Below are positions 26,163 to 34,215 of a stretch of DNA of 64,000 nt, piece after piece. The first letter of the stretch is position 1. Each line of letters begins with the position of its first letter. This DNA is from Alphaproteobacteria bacterium. Lineage in GTDB: Bacteria > Pseudomonadota > Alphaproteobacteria > RF32 > CAG-239. A program made the translations under genes and the position numbers. The notes below the pieces were generated by a model. It ran no database searches. It was not told the DNA's origin and saw nothing but the letters and a program-made list of their open reading frames with translations. The stretch lies in NCBI GenBank assembly GCA_900769705.1, contig CAAGHP010000014.1:1-64000 (forward strand). Direction: 5' to 3'.

Positions 26163-26299
26163 GGCGTCCTCATAACGTTATTAAAAATGTAGCTCTATTA
26201 TGTACGCCAAAGTTTAATTTTTTACAAACACTTTTTTTGTTGAAAAATTAACAGATTTTTATTAACATATAAAACTATAAAATATTGAGGAGAGCTGTT

Positions 26300-26740
26300 A
26301 TGAACGGCATTAGAGAAATTTTACCTTCCTATCTGGATGCGGCAACGCAGGAAGAAAAACGGATTTTTTTTGAAGCGCTTATTGCTGTAGCCGGCGCTGA
26401 CGGCAATTTTGACAACGATGAATTAAAGTTTATTACGGAGGCTGCCGTCTCGCACGGAATTGAAAATATTTCGGAAGTTATTGAAGGACATGATACCGAA
26501 AAAGTAATAGCCGATGCGGCAAAAATACATAACCGTCATTTAGCTTTGGAACTGACGCGTGAAATGTGTATGCTTTCGCATGTTGACAATATATTATCGG
26601 ATAACGAAACGCTGATAATTGGTAAAATCGGTTTGGCAATGGGAGTGGAACTCAGCAAAATCGAGCAGATAAGCAATTGGATTATTGACCATATTATATG
26701 GCTGGAGCAGGCAAAGGTAATTTTTGAGGAAAAAGAATAA
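26300..26740 (+). CDS. TerB-like domain protein
   Basis: The 146-residue product resembles the TerB/DUF533-type fold: helices with EEKRIFFEALIAVAGADGNFDNDELKFI, where the acidic GADGNFDNDE loop corresponds to the metal-binding site of TerB-like domains, and a second HVDNILSDNETLII repeat. TerB-like domains occur in stress and membrane-linked systems. No other ter gene is adjacent, though a TerY-P type triad lies 4.5 kb away. GAGGAG before the ATG at 26300 decides the start. It overlaps the next gene by one base. Confidence 0.65.
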   Translation: MNGIREILPSYLDAATQEEKRIFFEALIAVAGADGNFDNDELKFITEAAVSHGIENISEVIEGHDTEKVIADAAKIHNRHLALELTREMCMLSHVDNILSDNETLIIGKIGLAMGVELSKIEQISNWIIDHIIWLEQAKVIFEEKE

Positions 26741-27636
26741 TGTTTCCTTATCAAGATGGAAAATATTTTGATTCTTTATATCAAACCGTTCAGAATTGCT
26801 ATCCTCAGCTGGATAAGGCGGCAGCACGTGATGTTTTGCGTGAGCTGATTTTGGCGCCGAAGTCCGATATGATAACCATTGGCAATGCTCAATATTCCCG
26901 CGCCGAAATTATACAAACGCTGAAGTATCAATTGAACGGAGAAAATGAAGAGAAGCCGTTTGATGTTCGCTATCATGATTTGCTTGAAGCGGCGCTTAAA
27001 ACCATAAAGCATATGAATGACGGCTATATTACCGAAGAAGATTATGAAGAGCGGAAAAAGTTTTTGGACAGCATAAATAAAAAAGAGTTTGAAGTTTTTT
27101 TGCTGCTGGCTTTGCTGAAATCTTGCCGTTCTTTGGATAATCCTGAACTTGACGGGCAGCTGGTGTATAAGGTGCGCAGTCTGCGCGAACTGAATGACCT
27201 TATTCGCAAATATACCAAAGACGCGGTTGCCGTAAACACCGATGTGCAGGATTATGAACGCGCCAAACTGATTTATAAAATGCTTAAATCTTTGCAAGGT
27301 TTGGGATATGGCTATACAATCAGTCCGAAAGAAAAGGAAAATCTGGGAATCAGTCATGATGACGACGAAGATTTGTCTGAAGACTATACCTTTGATAATT
27401 GGTTGCGCCGCTTGATGCTGCTGCAGTTGCGGAAAGAAACCCGCTCTAACGGTTCGGTAAACGCCAATAATTTGAGCGCAATGTTTACTACCAGCGTCGG
27501 AAAGTCCTCGACCTTTTTTGACGAAGTTGGAGGGAGAATCTCCGAATTGCGCGGCGCATTACAAAAAAGAAGGTTTGACAGCAACCGTTTTAATATGTTA
27601 GAAGAAAATTATGAGAACGGTAAAAATAACCGCTGA
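26740..27636 (+). CDS. Hypothetical helical protein coupled to the TerB-like gene
   Basis: I do not recognise this 298-residue protein. It is cytoplasmic, helix-rich and charged, with no signal or membrane segment. Its start overlaps the TerB-like gene stop (TAATG), so the two are very likely translated together. An acidic stretch (SHDDDEDLSEDY) near residue 210 and a C-terminal helix (ISELRGALQKRRFDSNRF) are the only notable parts. Confidence 0.7.
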   Translation: MFPYQDGKYFDSLYQTVQNCYPQLDKAAARDVLRELILAPKSDMITIGNAQYSRAEIIQTLKYQLNGENEEKPFDVRYHDLLEAALKTIKHMNDGYITEEDYEERKKFLDSINKKEFEVFLLLALLKSCRSLDNPELDGQLVYKVRSLRELNDLIRKYTKDAVAVNTDVQDYERAKLIYKMLKSLQGLGYGYTISPKEKENLGISHDDDEDLSEDYTFDNWLRRLMLLQLRKETRSNGSVNANNLSAMFTTSVGKSSTFFDEVGGRISELRGALQKRRFDSNRFNMLEENYENGKNNR

Positions 27637-27659
27637 TATATAAATAGGAGAGAAAATAG

Positions 27660-27980
27660 ATGGGTATTATTGGATTGTTTTTGATGCCGGTGCTAGATAC
27701 GCTGAATATTGTGGTCGGACTTTATTTTAAGGTTGTTGCCGTAGACATTATATTGTATTGGATGCTGCACTACAAGATTATGACTGTTCACAATAAATAT
27801 GCCGAAAAATTTATGTCCATTTTAAGAAGTTTGACCGAACCGGTGTATAAAATGATTCGTTCAAAGGTACCGCCGTTTTATGGCTGCGATGTGGCTCCTT
27901 TTGTTTTGCTTTTAATCATTATTTTTGTCGGTTCTTTTGTTACTCATCTCAGCCGCTGGATTGAACAGTATATGCAATGA
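27660..27980 (+). CDS. YggT family membrane protein
   Basis: A 106-residue inner-membrane protein with two YggT-type hydrophobic hairpins. The family pattern appears as LRSLTEPVYKMIRSKVPPF between the helices. The role is not settled; it is linked to osmotic tolerance and division in other bacteria. The order yggT-yggU-folD is common in Alphaproteobacteria. It overlaps yggU by four bases. Confidence 0.85.
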   Translation: MGIIGLFLMPVLDTLNIVVGLYFKVVAVDIILYWMLHYKIMTVHNKYAEKFMSILRSLTEPVYKMIRSKVPPFYGCDVAPFVLLLIIIFVGSFVTHLSRWIEQYMQ

Positions 27981-28291
27981 GCTTTTTTGAAGCAGAGACG
28001 GTTGGTTATGTTTTGAGAATAAAACTTGCTCCGGGAGCATCGTTTAACGGCTTTCGCGGAGTATTTTGCGATGAAAAAGGCGTTGAGTTTCTAAAGGGAT
28101 GTGTGACGGCTGTTCCTGAAAAAGGCAAAGCTAATAAAGCGTTGATTGAATTGCTGTCTAAAACTTTGAAAATCAGCAGAAGCCAAATTTCACTGGTCAG
28201 TGGCGAAACCGATCATTATAAGAAAATTTATATAAATACTGTTGTATCCGGAGAGTTTTCTGCAAAATTATCCGGTTTGATAAAGGAATGA
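27977..28291 (+). CDS. DUF167 / YggU family protein
   Basis: The 104-residue product has the DUF167 pattern: LRIKLAPGASFNGFRG, CVTAVPEKGKANKALIELLSK and ISLVSGETDHYKKIYI. The biochemical role is unknown. It lies between yggT and folD with overlaps on both sides or nearly so. Confidence 0.88.
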   Translation: MSFFEAETVGYVLRIKLAPGASFNGFRGVFCDEKGVEFLKGCVTAVPEKGKANKALIELLSKTLKISRSQISLVSGETDHYKKIYINTVVSGEFSAKLSGLIKE

Positions 28292-28293
28292 CA

Positions 28294-29142
28294 ATGACTG
28301 CCCAAATTATTGACGGAAAACAAATTGCCGCAGATATAAGAGAAAAGCTGAAACAAAAAATTGCCCGCCTGCCGGTTGCTCCTCAGCTGGCTATTGTTTT
28401 GGTAGGCAACGACGAACCGAGTTTGATTTATGTTCGCAACAAGCAGAAAGCGGCTGCACAAATCGGTTTGCAGTCGCAGCTGTATCATATGGACGAAGAT
28501 ACTTCTGAGGAAGAACTGTTAAATGTAATTGCCAAGCTTAATGCCGATAAACAGATAAACGGAATTATTGTTCAGCTGCCGCTGCCGAAACAGTTGAATA
28601 CCAATCGTATTATCAATGCTATTTCTCCGCTCAAAGATGTTGACGGTTTTCATCCTTATAACACCGGTATGCTGCAAAACAATGAACAGCCGTATTTTAT
28701 TGCCGCGACGCCATTGGGAGTTATGAAACTGATTAAAAGCGTTAATCAGAATTTGAGTGGTAAAAACGTTGTGCTTATCGGCGCTTCGTTAATTGTCGGA
28801 CGTCCACTGGCAACACTGCTGCTTAACCAAGAATGCACGGTAAGCATTACTCATGCGCAAACTAAAAATATTAAAGAGCTGACAACTAAAGCCGATATTT
28901 TGGTAGCAGCCTGCGGTGTAGCTAAATTGGTTAAGGCCGATTGGATAAAAGAAAACGCAATATTGATTGATGTCGGTATCAATCGGGATAGCGGCAAACT
29001 TTGCGGTGATATTGATTTTGAAGATGTTAAAGAAAAAGCCGGCGCCATTACTCCTGTTCCGGGAGGTGTGGGGCCAATGACCATTGCTATGCTGCTGTCA
29101 AACACGGTTGATGCGTATTTATTGCAGCAGACAGGCCTTTAA
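28294..29142 (+). CDS. folD: Methylenetetrahydrofolate dehydrogenase/cyclohydrolase FolD
   Basis: FolD interconverts 5,10-methylene- and 10-formyl-tetrahydrofolate with NADP. The 282 residues show YVRNKQKAAAQIG with the catalytic Lys, QLPLPKQLNTNRII, DVDGFHP, VLIGASLIVGRPLA (the Rossmann site, reading GASLIVG where GRSxIVG is usual) and TPVPGGVGPMT. I chose the second ATG (28294), six bases after AAAGGA; an ATG at 28288 overlaps yggU. Confidence 0.95.
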   Translation: MTAQIIDGKQIAADIREKLKQKIARLPVAPQLAIVLVGNDEPSLIYVRNKQKAAAQIGLQSQLYHMDEDTSEEELLNVIAKLNADKQINGIIVQLPLPKQLNTNRIINAISPLKDVDGFHPYNTGMLQNNEQPYFIAATPLGVMKLIKSVNQNLSGKNVVLIGASLIVGRPLATLLLNQECTVSITHAQTKNIKELTTKADILVAACGVAKLVKADWIKENAILIDVGINRDSGKLCGDIDFEDVKEKAGAITPVPGGVGPMTIAMLLSNTVDAYLLQQTGL

Positions 29143-29187
29143 TTTTGCAAAAATGCCAATATATCTTTTCCGTATGGGAGAAAAGAT

Positions 29188-29817
29188 ATGAAACACACAG
29201 CTCAAGGCTATATTGTTGCGTTTGACCGCAGTCTTTTAAATTTAAGTATTTTGCAAAAGGTTTTAAAAAAACGCCATATAAAAACATTCGGAACTAATAA
29301 TTTGTTTCGCTTGCTGAATTATTTGAATGAATTGAAAACAGATGCTCTGCTGGTTACGGTTCATCACAATGACAAACCGGCTCAAGCGCTGCTGAACGAA
29401 TTGAGCAAGCATGATTTTTCATTTCCGCTGATTGTGCTGAAACCGCAAAAATTAACATTGCCAATCAATATTAAAGCGGCTCATTACCTTTCGGAAGCAG
29501 ATTCATCGGCAAAGCTTGTCAATATTTTAGAAAGCTACAGTCTGGGCAGCAAGCGGCACAGGATTATGCTGCTGAATAAATATGCTCCGAATGCAGAAAG
29601 TTTTTGCGATTTGATACCGGAACTTAATGACAGTAATTGTTTTGAAGTTCATTCTTCCGCTGCAGCGCAGCAATATTTGCAAAAGAACAGTCCGGATGTG
29701 ATTTGTGTTGAATATGGGCAAAAGTTTGTTCCGGCGCCGCATTTGCTGCACCGCCCGCATATTTTTTATGTGGATAGACAGCAGGATATTGCTGAAATTC
29801 GGAAATTTTTACAGTAA
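29188..29817 (+). CDS. Hypothetical protein, possibly two degenerate receiver-like halves
   Basis: No family recognised. The 209 residues divide into two alternating strand/helix halves: YIVAFDRSLLNLSILQKVL to about residue 115, and RIMLLNKYAPNAESFCDLI to the end. Each resembles a response-regulator receiver fold in hydrophobic pattern (LKTDALLVTVHH, SPDVICVEYGQ, ADSSAKLVNIL), but the phospho-acceptor Asp and the acidic pair are not kept. It lacks an output domain. A hairpin covering the next ribosome binding site follows 2 bases past its stop. Confidence 0.5.
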   Translation: MKHTAQGYIVAFDRSLLNLSILQKVLKKRHIKTFGTNNLFRLLNYLNELKTDALLVTVHHNDKPAQALLNELSKHDFSFPLIVLKPQKLTLPINIKAAHYLSEADSSAKLVNILESYSLGSKRHRIMLLNKYAPNAESFCDLIPELNDSNCFEVHSSAAAQQYLQKNSPDVICVEYGQKFVPAPHLLHRPHIFYVDRQQDIAEIRKFLQ

Positions 29818-29818
29818 A

Positions 29819-29851
29819 TTCCTTTAATAGACAATTAGTTTATTAAAGGAA
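29819..29851 (+). promoter_or_regulatory. Hairpin sequestering the dedA ribosome binding site
   Basis: TTCCTTTAATA (29819-29829) pairs perfectly with TATTAAAGGAA (29841-29851) across an 11-base loop. The right arm contains the AAAGGA site for the ATG at 29857, so the folded RNA hides the Shine-Dalgarno sequence. A thermometer, protein-bound leader or translation-coupled switch would all use such a structure. Confidence 0.6.
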
Positions 29852-29856
29852 AATTT

Positions 29857-30453
29857 ATGTGGTTCAGCAAGTTTGTACGCAAAATATATGATGCGGTTTT
29901 TCATCTTTCAAAAGATAACGGGGCTATGTATTGGCTTTTTGCCGTGGCTTTTATTGAAAGTTCTTTTTTCCCGATTCCGCCGGATGTTATGCTGATACCT
30001 ATGATTTTGGCTGCTCCTGACAAAGCTTGGAAAATTGCCGGCGTTGCCACTGTCGGAAGCGTTATCGGGGCTTATTTCGGCTATGCCATCGGTTTTTATT
30101 TTTTTCAGCTTATTGCTGAGCCGCTTTTGGGTTTTTACGGATATCTGGATAAGTTTAATTCATTTAAGAATCTTTATAATCAATATGGCGCTTGGATTGT
30201 GTTTGGTGCCGGAATCACTCCGTTCCCATATAAAATTATCACTATTGCCAGCGGTGTTGTGCATACAAATCTGCTGGTGTTTACGGTTGCGTCAATTATT
30301 GCCCGCGGCATGCGTTTCTTTTTGGTGGCTTGGCTTTTGAAAAAATATGGCGAGGCTATGCGTGAATTCATTGAAAAAAATCTGGGCTGGCTTTCGGTTG
30401 TCTTTTTATTGCTGCTGATAGGCGGTTTTGCGGCAGTAAAATTTATCAATTAA
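29857..30453 (+). CDS. DedA/YqaA family membrane protein
   Basis: A 198-residue inner-membrane protein of the SNARE-associated/DedA superfamily, members of which are linked to lipid translocation (undecaprenyl phosphate or phospholipid flipping) and envelope stress. The AVAFIESSFFPIPPDVMLIP re-entrant motif and the FGAGITPFPYKIITIASGV segment with the conserved Pro and Gly are clear. The YqaA branch is the best fit by length. Its 3' end overlaps the convergent thioredoxin-like gene by four bases. Confidence 0.9.
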   Translation: MWFSKFVRKIYDAVFHLSKDNGAMYWLFAVAFIESSFFPIPPDVMLIPMILAAPDKAWKIAGVATVGSVIGAYFGYAIGFYFFQLIAEPLLGFYGYLDKFNSFKNLYNQYGAWIVFGAGITPFPYKIITIASGVVHTNLLVFTVASIIARGMRFFLVAWLLKKYGEAMREFIEKNLGWLSVVFLLLLIGGFAAVKFIN

Positions 30454-30977
30454 AGCCGGTTTTTCAGTCTCAGCATATAGTCTATTACTTTGGGATTGTT
30501 CCATTGCACGGCGCCGGTGACTTGTCCGATTTCCAAACCGTCGCGGTTAATCAGCAACGCAGTCGGCGTTACCATGATTCCCATGCCGTTCATAAAAGAA
30601 GCCTTCCTGTCCATATAGCTGACCAGATCAGGCGCACCGAAACGTTTTAGAAATGCTCGCTTTTCATCAACGCTTTTCCATTCATTGTCCGGAGAAATCA
30701 ATATAACCCGAATTCCGCTGCCAGCTGTGGCTAAAACAAATTCATTCAATGGTTTCAAATCGGCGAGGCAGGGGCCGCAGCGTCTGGACCAAATCATGGC
30801 TATCAGCAAATCATCGCTGAAGTTTTTCAGCTTATATTGTTTGCCGCTGTCGCCGTAAAAACTTAAATCAGGAACATAGCGCGGCTGCGGAAATAAATTT
30901 AACTTGGCGTCAGCCGTATGACACCAAATTAAAATCAAACTAAATAAAACAAAACTGATTTTTAAAATTTTATTCAT
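30450..30977 (-). CDS. TlpA/ResA-like periplasmic thioredoxin-fold protein
   Basis: The 175-residue product has a signal peptide (to about residue 24, TADA), then a thioredoxin fold with CGPC in WSRRCGPCLADLKPL near residue 70 and the cis-Pro loop MVTPTALLINRDG. It should act as a thiol-disulfide protein in the periplasm, for example in cytochrome c maturation or envelope redox repair. It is divergent from the small lipoprotein and convergent with dedA. Confidence 0.85.
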   Translation of the reverse strand: MNKILKISFVLFSLILIWCHTADAKLNLFPQPRYVPDLSFYGDSGKQYKLKNFSDDLLIAMIWSRRCGPCLADLKPLNEFVLATAGSGIRVILISPDNEWKSVDEKRAFLKRFGAPDLVSYMDRKASFMNGMGIMVTPTALLINRDGLEIGQVTGAVQWNNPKVIDYMLRLKNRL

Positions 30978-31074
30978 TCCTTAACAACTTTCTGTTAAAA
31001 ACAAAAAATAGTTTTCCAATTTAACGTTACTTGTGTTAAATATATTTCAAATACATCAAAAAAAAGGTTAAGAA

Positions 31075-31209
31075 ATGAAGTCTTTGCAAAAAATTTTATT
31101 TATTATCTGCTTATTGAGTGGTTTAACGGCAATATCCGCCTGCGGACGCTATTCTGCACCATCACCGATAGAGGGGAGCGGCTATCCGCATAACTATCCG
31201 AATCAATAG
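31075..31209 (+). CDS. Tiny lipoprotein heading the vWA/PP2C/kinase operon
   Basis: A 44-residue product: MKSLQKILFIICLLSGLTA then a lipobox ISAC with Cys23, and a short mature tail GRYSAPSPIEGSGYPHNYPN. The form recalls the LptM/YifL class of small outer-membrane lipoproteins, but the LKGPLY motif is missing. An AAGG site precedes the ATG and the vWA gene follows after eight bases, so the four genes look like one operon. Confidence 0.7.
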   Translation: MKSLQKILFIICLLSGLTAISACGRYSAPSPIEGSGYPHNYPNQ

Positions 31210-31217
31210 AGGCTGAA

Positions 31218-31901
31218 ATGACAGAAAAAAATATAAACACTATTCCTTATGTGGAATTTGCCGATAATGCCAATGAGCGTACGCCTTGCGTTTTGGTTTT
31301 GGATTGTTCCGGTTCAATGCGCGGCGAACCGATTAAGCAGCTGAATGCCGGTTTGAATGCATTGGAAAAAGAACTGAAAGATGATATAGATGCCAGTTCT
31401 CGGGTACAGCTGCTGATAATTAAAGCTTTCGGAAAAGACGAAGTTAAAGTAACGGCGGATTGGACCGATGCCATGAATTTTACAGCTCCGACAATGGAAG
31501 CCGGAGGCTTGACCCCGCTTGGCAAAGCAATGGAATTGGCATTGCAGAAAATTGAAGAACAAAAATGTTTGTATGATAATTGCGGCATAACCTCAAAACG
31601 CCCGTGGATTTTCTTAATTAGCGACGGTGAACCGACAGATTATGGCTGGGAAGAATCCGCGGAAATCTGCCGTTATGCACAAAAAAACAAAAAAGTGGTA
31701 ATTCATGCAATCGGCACGCAGGGCGCTAATCTTGAAAAATTAGCAAAATTTTCGCTGCTGCCGCCAAAACGTCTGACCGGTTTGAAGTTTACGGAATTTT
31801 TCTTGTGGCTGAGTCGCAGTGTGTCTTGCATATCCAAAGCAGCGCCAAACGCCAACCATTATTTAGATGATATTAACGACTGGAATGAAAAGAACAAATA
31901 A
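31218..31901 (+). CDS. vWA-domain protein of the TerY type
   Basis: The 227-residue product is a single von Willebrand A domain with an intact MIDAS: D29-C-S31-G-S33, the Thr in GGLTPLGKAM and the Asp in ISDGEPTD. The overall pattern (PCVLVLDCSGSM, PWIFLISDGEPTDYGWEESA) is that of TerY proteins. No signal peptide, so cytoplasmic. In known TerY-P systems this vWA protein is encoded with a PP2C phosphatase and a kinase, exactly as here: the PP2C gene begins with no gap at 31902. Confidence 0.87.
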   Translation: MTEKNINTIPYVEFADNANERTPCVLVLDCSGSMRGEPIKQLNAGLNALEKELKDDIDASSRVQLLIIKAFGKDEVKVTADWTDAMNFTAPTMEAGGLTPLGKAMELALQKIEEQKCLYDNCGITSKRPWIFLISDGEPTDYGWEESAEICRYAQKNKKVVIHAIGTQGANLEKLAKFSLLPPKRLTGLKFTEFFLWLSRSVSCISKAAPNANHYLDDINDWNEKNK

Positions 31902-32648
31902 ATGGCAACAAACGGACGCATACAAACTCTTTCTACCAGCATCCGCGGCTCTTTGCACAAGTCGCTGGGCTTGCCGTGTCAGGATTACAGCTGCGCCCGT
32001 ACGGCAAATAATAAGCTTGTGGCCGTTGTTTCTGACGGAGCCGGTTCGGCAAAACACAGTAAAATAGGCGCTAAAATAATTTGCGATACTCTTTGCGATT
32101 TGCTGATAAAATCAGATATTTCATCGATTCGGTCGGATGTTGTCAAGGCTATTGATGCGGCTCGGCAAAAACTGCTGTTGCACCGCTGCAATCAAAGTAA
32201 AACCTGCGCCGGCTTAATCAATTTTTCGGCCACGCTGGTCGGGGTTTTTTATCACAATCATAAAGGGGTGTTTTTCCATATCGGCGACGGAGCAGGTATA
32301 GCTTTCAAAAACGGAGAATACGGCAACTTTATTATTTCGGAGCCTGAAAACGGCGCTTTTTCCTGCGAGACTTATTTTTATACTATGGATGAGTGGAAAG
32401 ACTGTCTTCGTTTTACGGATTTTGAAAATGCCAATCGGATTTTGCTGATGACAGACGGAGTAACCGGTTTTGCTTTTTCTGATGATTTTTATAAAATTCA
32501 CCGCAATTTTTTGATTCCGGTAATTGAATATTTGGAGCATGAACCGCGGAAAACATACGCGGTTGAAGCTTTGCGCAATACTCTGAACAACAGCAGGGCG
32601 CAAAGGCTGAATGCAGATGACAAAACAATTTTATGGGCAAAACTTTGA
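31902..32648 (+). CDS. PP2C-like protein phosphatase (TerY-P type)
   Basis: A 248-residue serine/threonine phosphatase of the metal-dependent PP2C fold. The metal ligands are present: Asp45 in SDGAGSAKHSK, the Asp in HIGDGAG, MTDGVTGF and the last NADDKTILWAK. It opens with SLGLPCQDYS, as in TerY-associated PP2C proteins. It would oppose the downstream kinase. Its stop overlaps the kinase start (TGATG). Confidence 0.88.
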   Translation: MATNGRIQTLSTSIRGSLHKSLGLPCQDYSCARTANNKLVAVVSDGAGSAKHSKIGAKIICDTLCDLLIKSDISSIRSDVVKAIDAARQKLLLHRCNQSKTCAGLINFSATLVGVFYHNHKGVFFHIGDGAGIAFKNGEYGNFIISEPENGAFSCETYFYTMDEWKDCLRFTDFENANRILLMTDGVTGFAFSDDFYKIHRNFLIPVIEYLEHEPRKTYAVEALRNTLNNSRAQRLNADDKTILWAKL

Positions 32649-34108
32649 TGACTGAAGATTCTACATATTTGGCTTTGTATCCTGACGGCACGCATCAGAA
32701 GATTTCTTTGGGCAATATGCTGAACAAAGGCGGCGCCGCCGGTAAAATTTTTGAAGTCAGCGGCCAGCCGAAAGTTGTAGCTAAAATTTTTCATGACAGA
32801 GAAAAAAGCGAGAGCAACCGTAAAAAACTGGAAGCTATGCTGCATAATAAGCCGAATATTCCGACACTGAGCAATGAAGGTGTTGAATATATTCAAATTG
32901 CCTGGCCGACAGCACTGCTGGAAGACAGTCTGGGATATTGCATGGGGTATTTGATGCCGCTAATAGATACGGAACAGGCGGTTTCGCTTGACCATCTGAT
33001 TCAAAAGGCGGTACGGCGCAAGCTTGGTTTGACCGAACTTTATATCAATCGCGTGTTTGCTGCTTATAACGTAACATCTGTTGTGGCGGCGCTGCATGCC
33101 TGCGGGCACTATATTATTGATTTGAAACCGGCAAATGTTTCCATATATAAAAAAACAATGCTGGTTGCCATGTTTGACTGCGACGGTTTTTCAATTAAAG
33201 GTGAAAACGGCGAGCGCTATCCGGCTGAATATGTTAGCGAAGAGTATATTTATCCGGAAGGAATGAATGAAACTTGCGAAAATATGGGTGAAGAACAGGA
33301 TAAATTTGCGTTGGCTGTAATAATTTTCAAGCTTTTGAATGATGGAATACATCCTTTCTCCGGTACTCCGCGCAACAAAAAAGACCGGATGCTGTCTATT
33401 CAGGAGCGTATTGCCGGCTATCATTATGCCTATGGAATTTGGCCAGATACTTATCAGGCACCGCATCCGTACAGTATGCATGATTATTTTGACAAAGCAA
33501 CAATGACTCTGTTTGAACGGGCTTTTACCAAAGGCAATGAGCGCCCGTCGGCTTTGGAATGGCAGGAACGCTTGGCTTATTTGCTGCAAAAAGAGCATCA
33601 TTATCAATGTAAAAAAGATCATAACCATGTTTATTTTACACAGAAAGGCTGCGGTTTGTGTATGATAAATGAAAAGTTAAAAGCTAATTTGAATAGCATT
33701 AAAAAGCAACAGGAGGAACCTCAGACTATCCGTGGGGTTGATGTTGCGTCGCTGACTACCGAAAAAATTGCAGAACGGCGTGAAAAATCGGAAAATATGA
33801 AACTGATGCTGCATAAAGGCTATCATATTTTTCTGGCTGTTTATTTGCTGTTTTTTACCTTTTTATTTAAACTGGTTGCTCCGTTTGGTTCTTTGCTGAA
33901 AGAATCCGGCGTTTTTGTGCAAATGATTATAATTCTGTTCGCCGCTGCCGGCATAAATAAATTGCTGGCGCTTATTCCGCAATATATTCCGGAAACTAAA
34001 AATCAAAATATTTTAAGCATGCTACAGATTTATGCTTTTATATGCCTGATTATTGCGTTTCTTTCGCTGAATAACTTATCTTTGGATTTGCTCAAACTGG
34101 CAGAATAG
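32648..34108 (+). CDS. Ser/Thr kinase with zinc-ribbon-like motif and C-terminal membrane helices
   Basis: The 486-residue product has an N-terminal eukaryotic-like kinase domain (about 15-300): ATP-site Lys46 in VVAKIF, catalytic loop IID158-L-K160-P-A-N163 (the HRD His and Arg are replaced) and D177-C-D179-G180 in place of DFG, as seen in TerY-P kinases. A Cys/His cluster follows near residues 325-350 (CKKDHNHVYF and CGLC), then three hydrophobic segments (about 400-480) that place it in the membrane. The start at 32648 is coupled to the PP2C stop; an ATG 15 bases upstream is possible. Confidence 0.85.
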   Translation: MTEDSTYLALYPDGTHQKISLGNMLNKGGAAGKIFEVSGQPKVVAKIFHDREKSESNRKKLEAMLHNKPNIPTLSNEGVEYIQIAWPTALLEDSLGYCMGYLMPLIDTEQAVSLDHLIQKAVRRKLGLTELYINRVFAAYNVTSVVAALHACGHYIIDLKPANVSIYKKTMLVAMFDCDGFSIKGENGERYPAEYVSEEYIYPEGMNETCENMGEEQDKFALAVIIFKLLNDGIHPFSGTPRNKKDRMLSIQERIAGYHYAYGIWPDTYQAPHPYSMHDYFDKATMTLFERAFTKGNERPSALEWQERLAYLLQKEHHYQCKKDHNHVYFTQKGCGLCMINEKLKANLNSIKKQQEEPQTIRGVDVASLTTEKIAERREKSENMKLMLHKGYHIFLAVYLLFFTFLFKLVAPFGSLLKESGVFVQMIIILFAAAGINKLLALIPQYIPETKNQNILSMLQIYAFICLIIAFLSLNNLSLDLLKLAE

Positions 34109-34215
34109 TCCATTTGTTTCTGCAGGGAAACTATATCACTTAAAAGTGCCTACTTTATTTTTTTTGTAAATAGTCCTATATTTTTGACAGTTAAATTTTT
34201 GAAATAGAGGAACTG

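Noticed and set aside
31218..34108. A complete tellurite-resistance (ter) cluster
   Set aside because: Only the vWA/PP2C/kinase triad is present; TerC, TerD and TerZ-type genes are missing, so no tellurite role is claimed.
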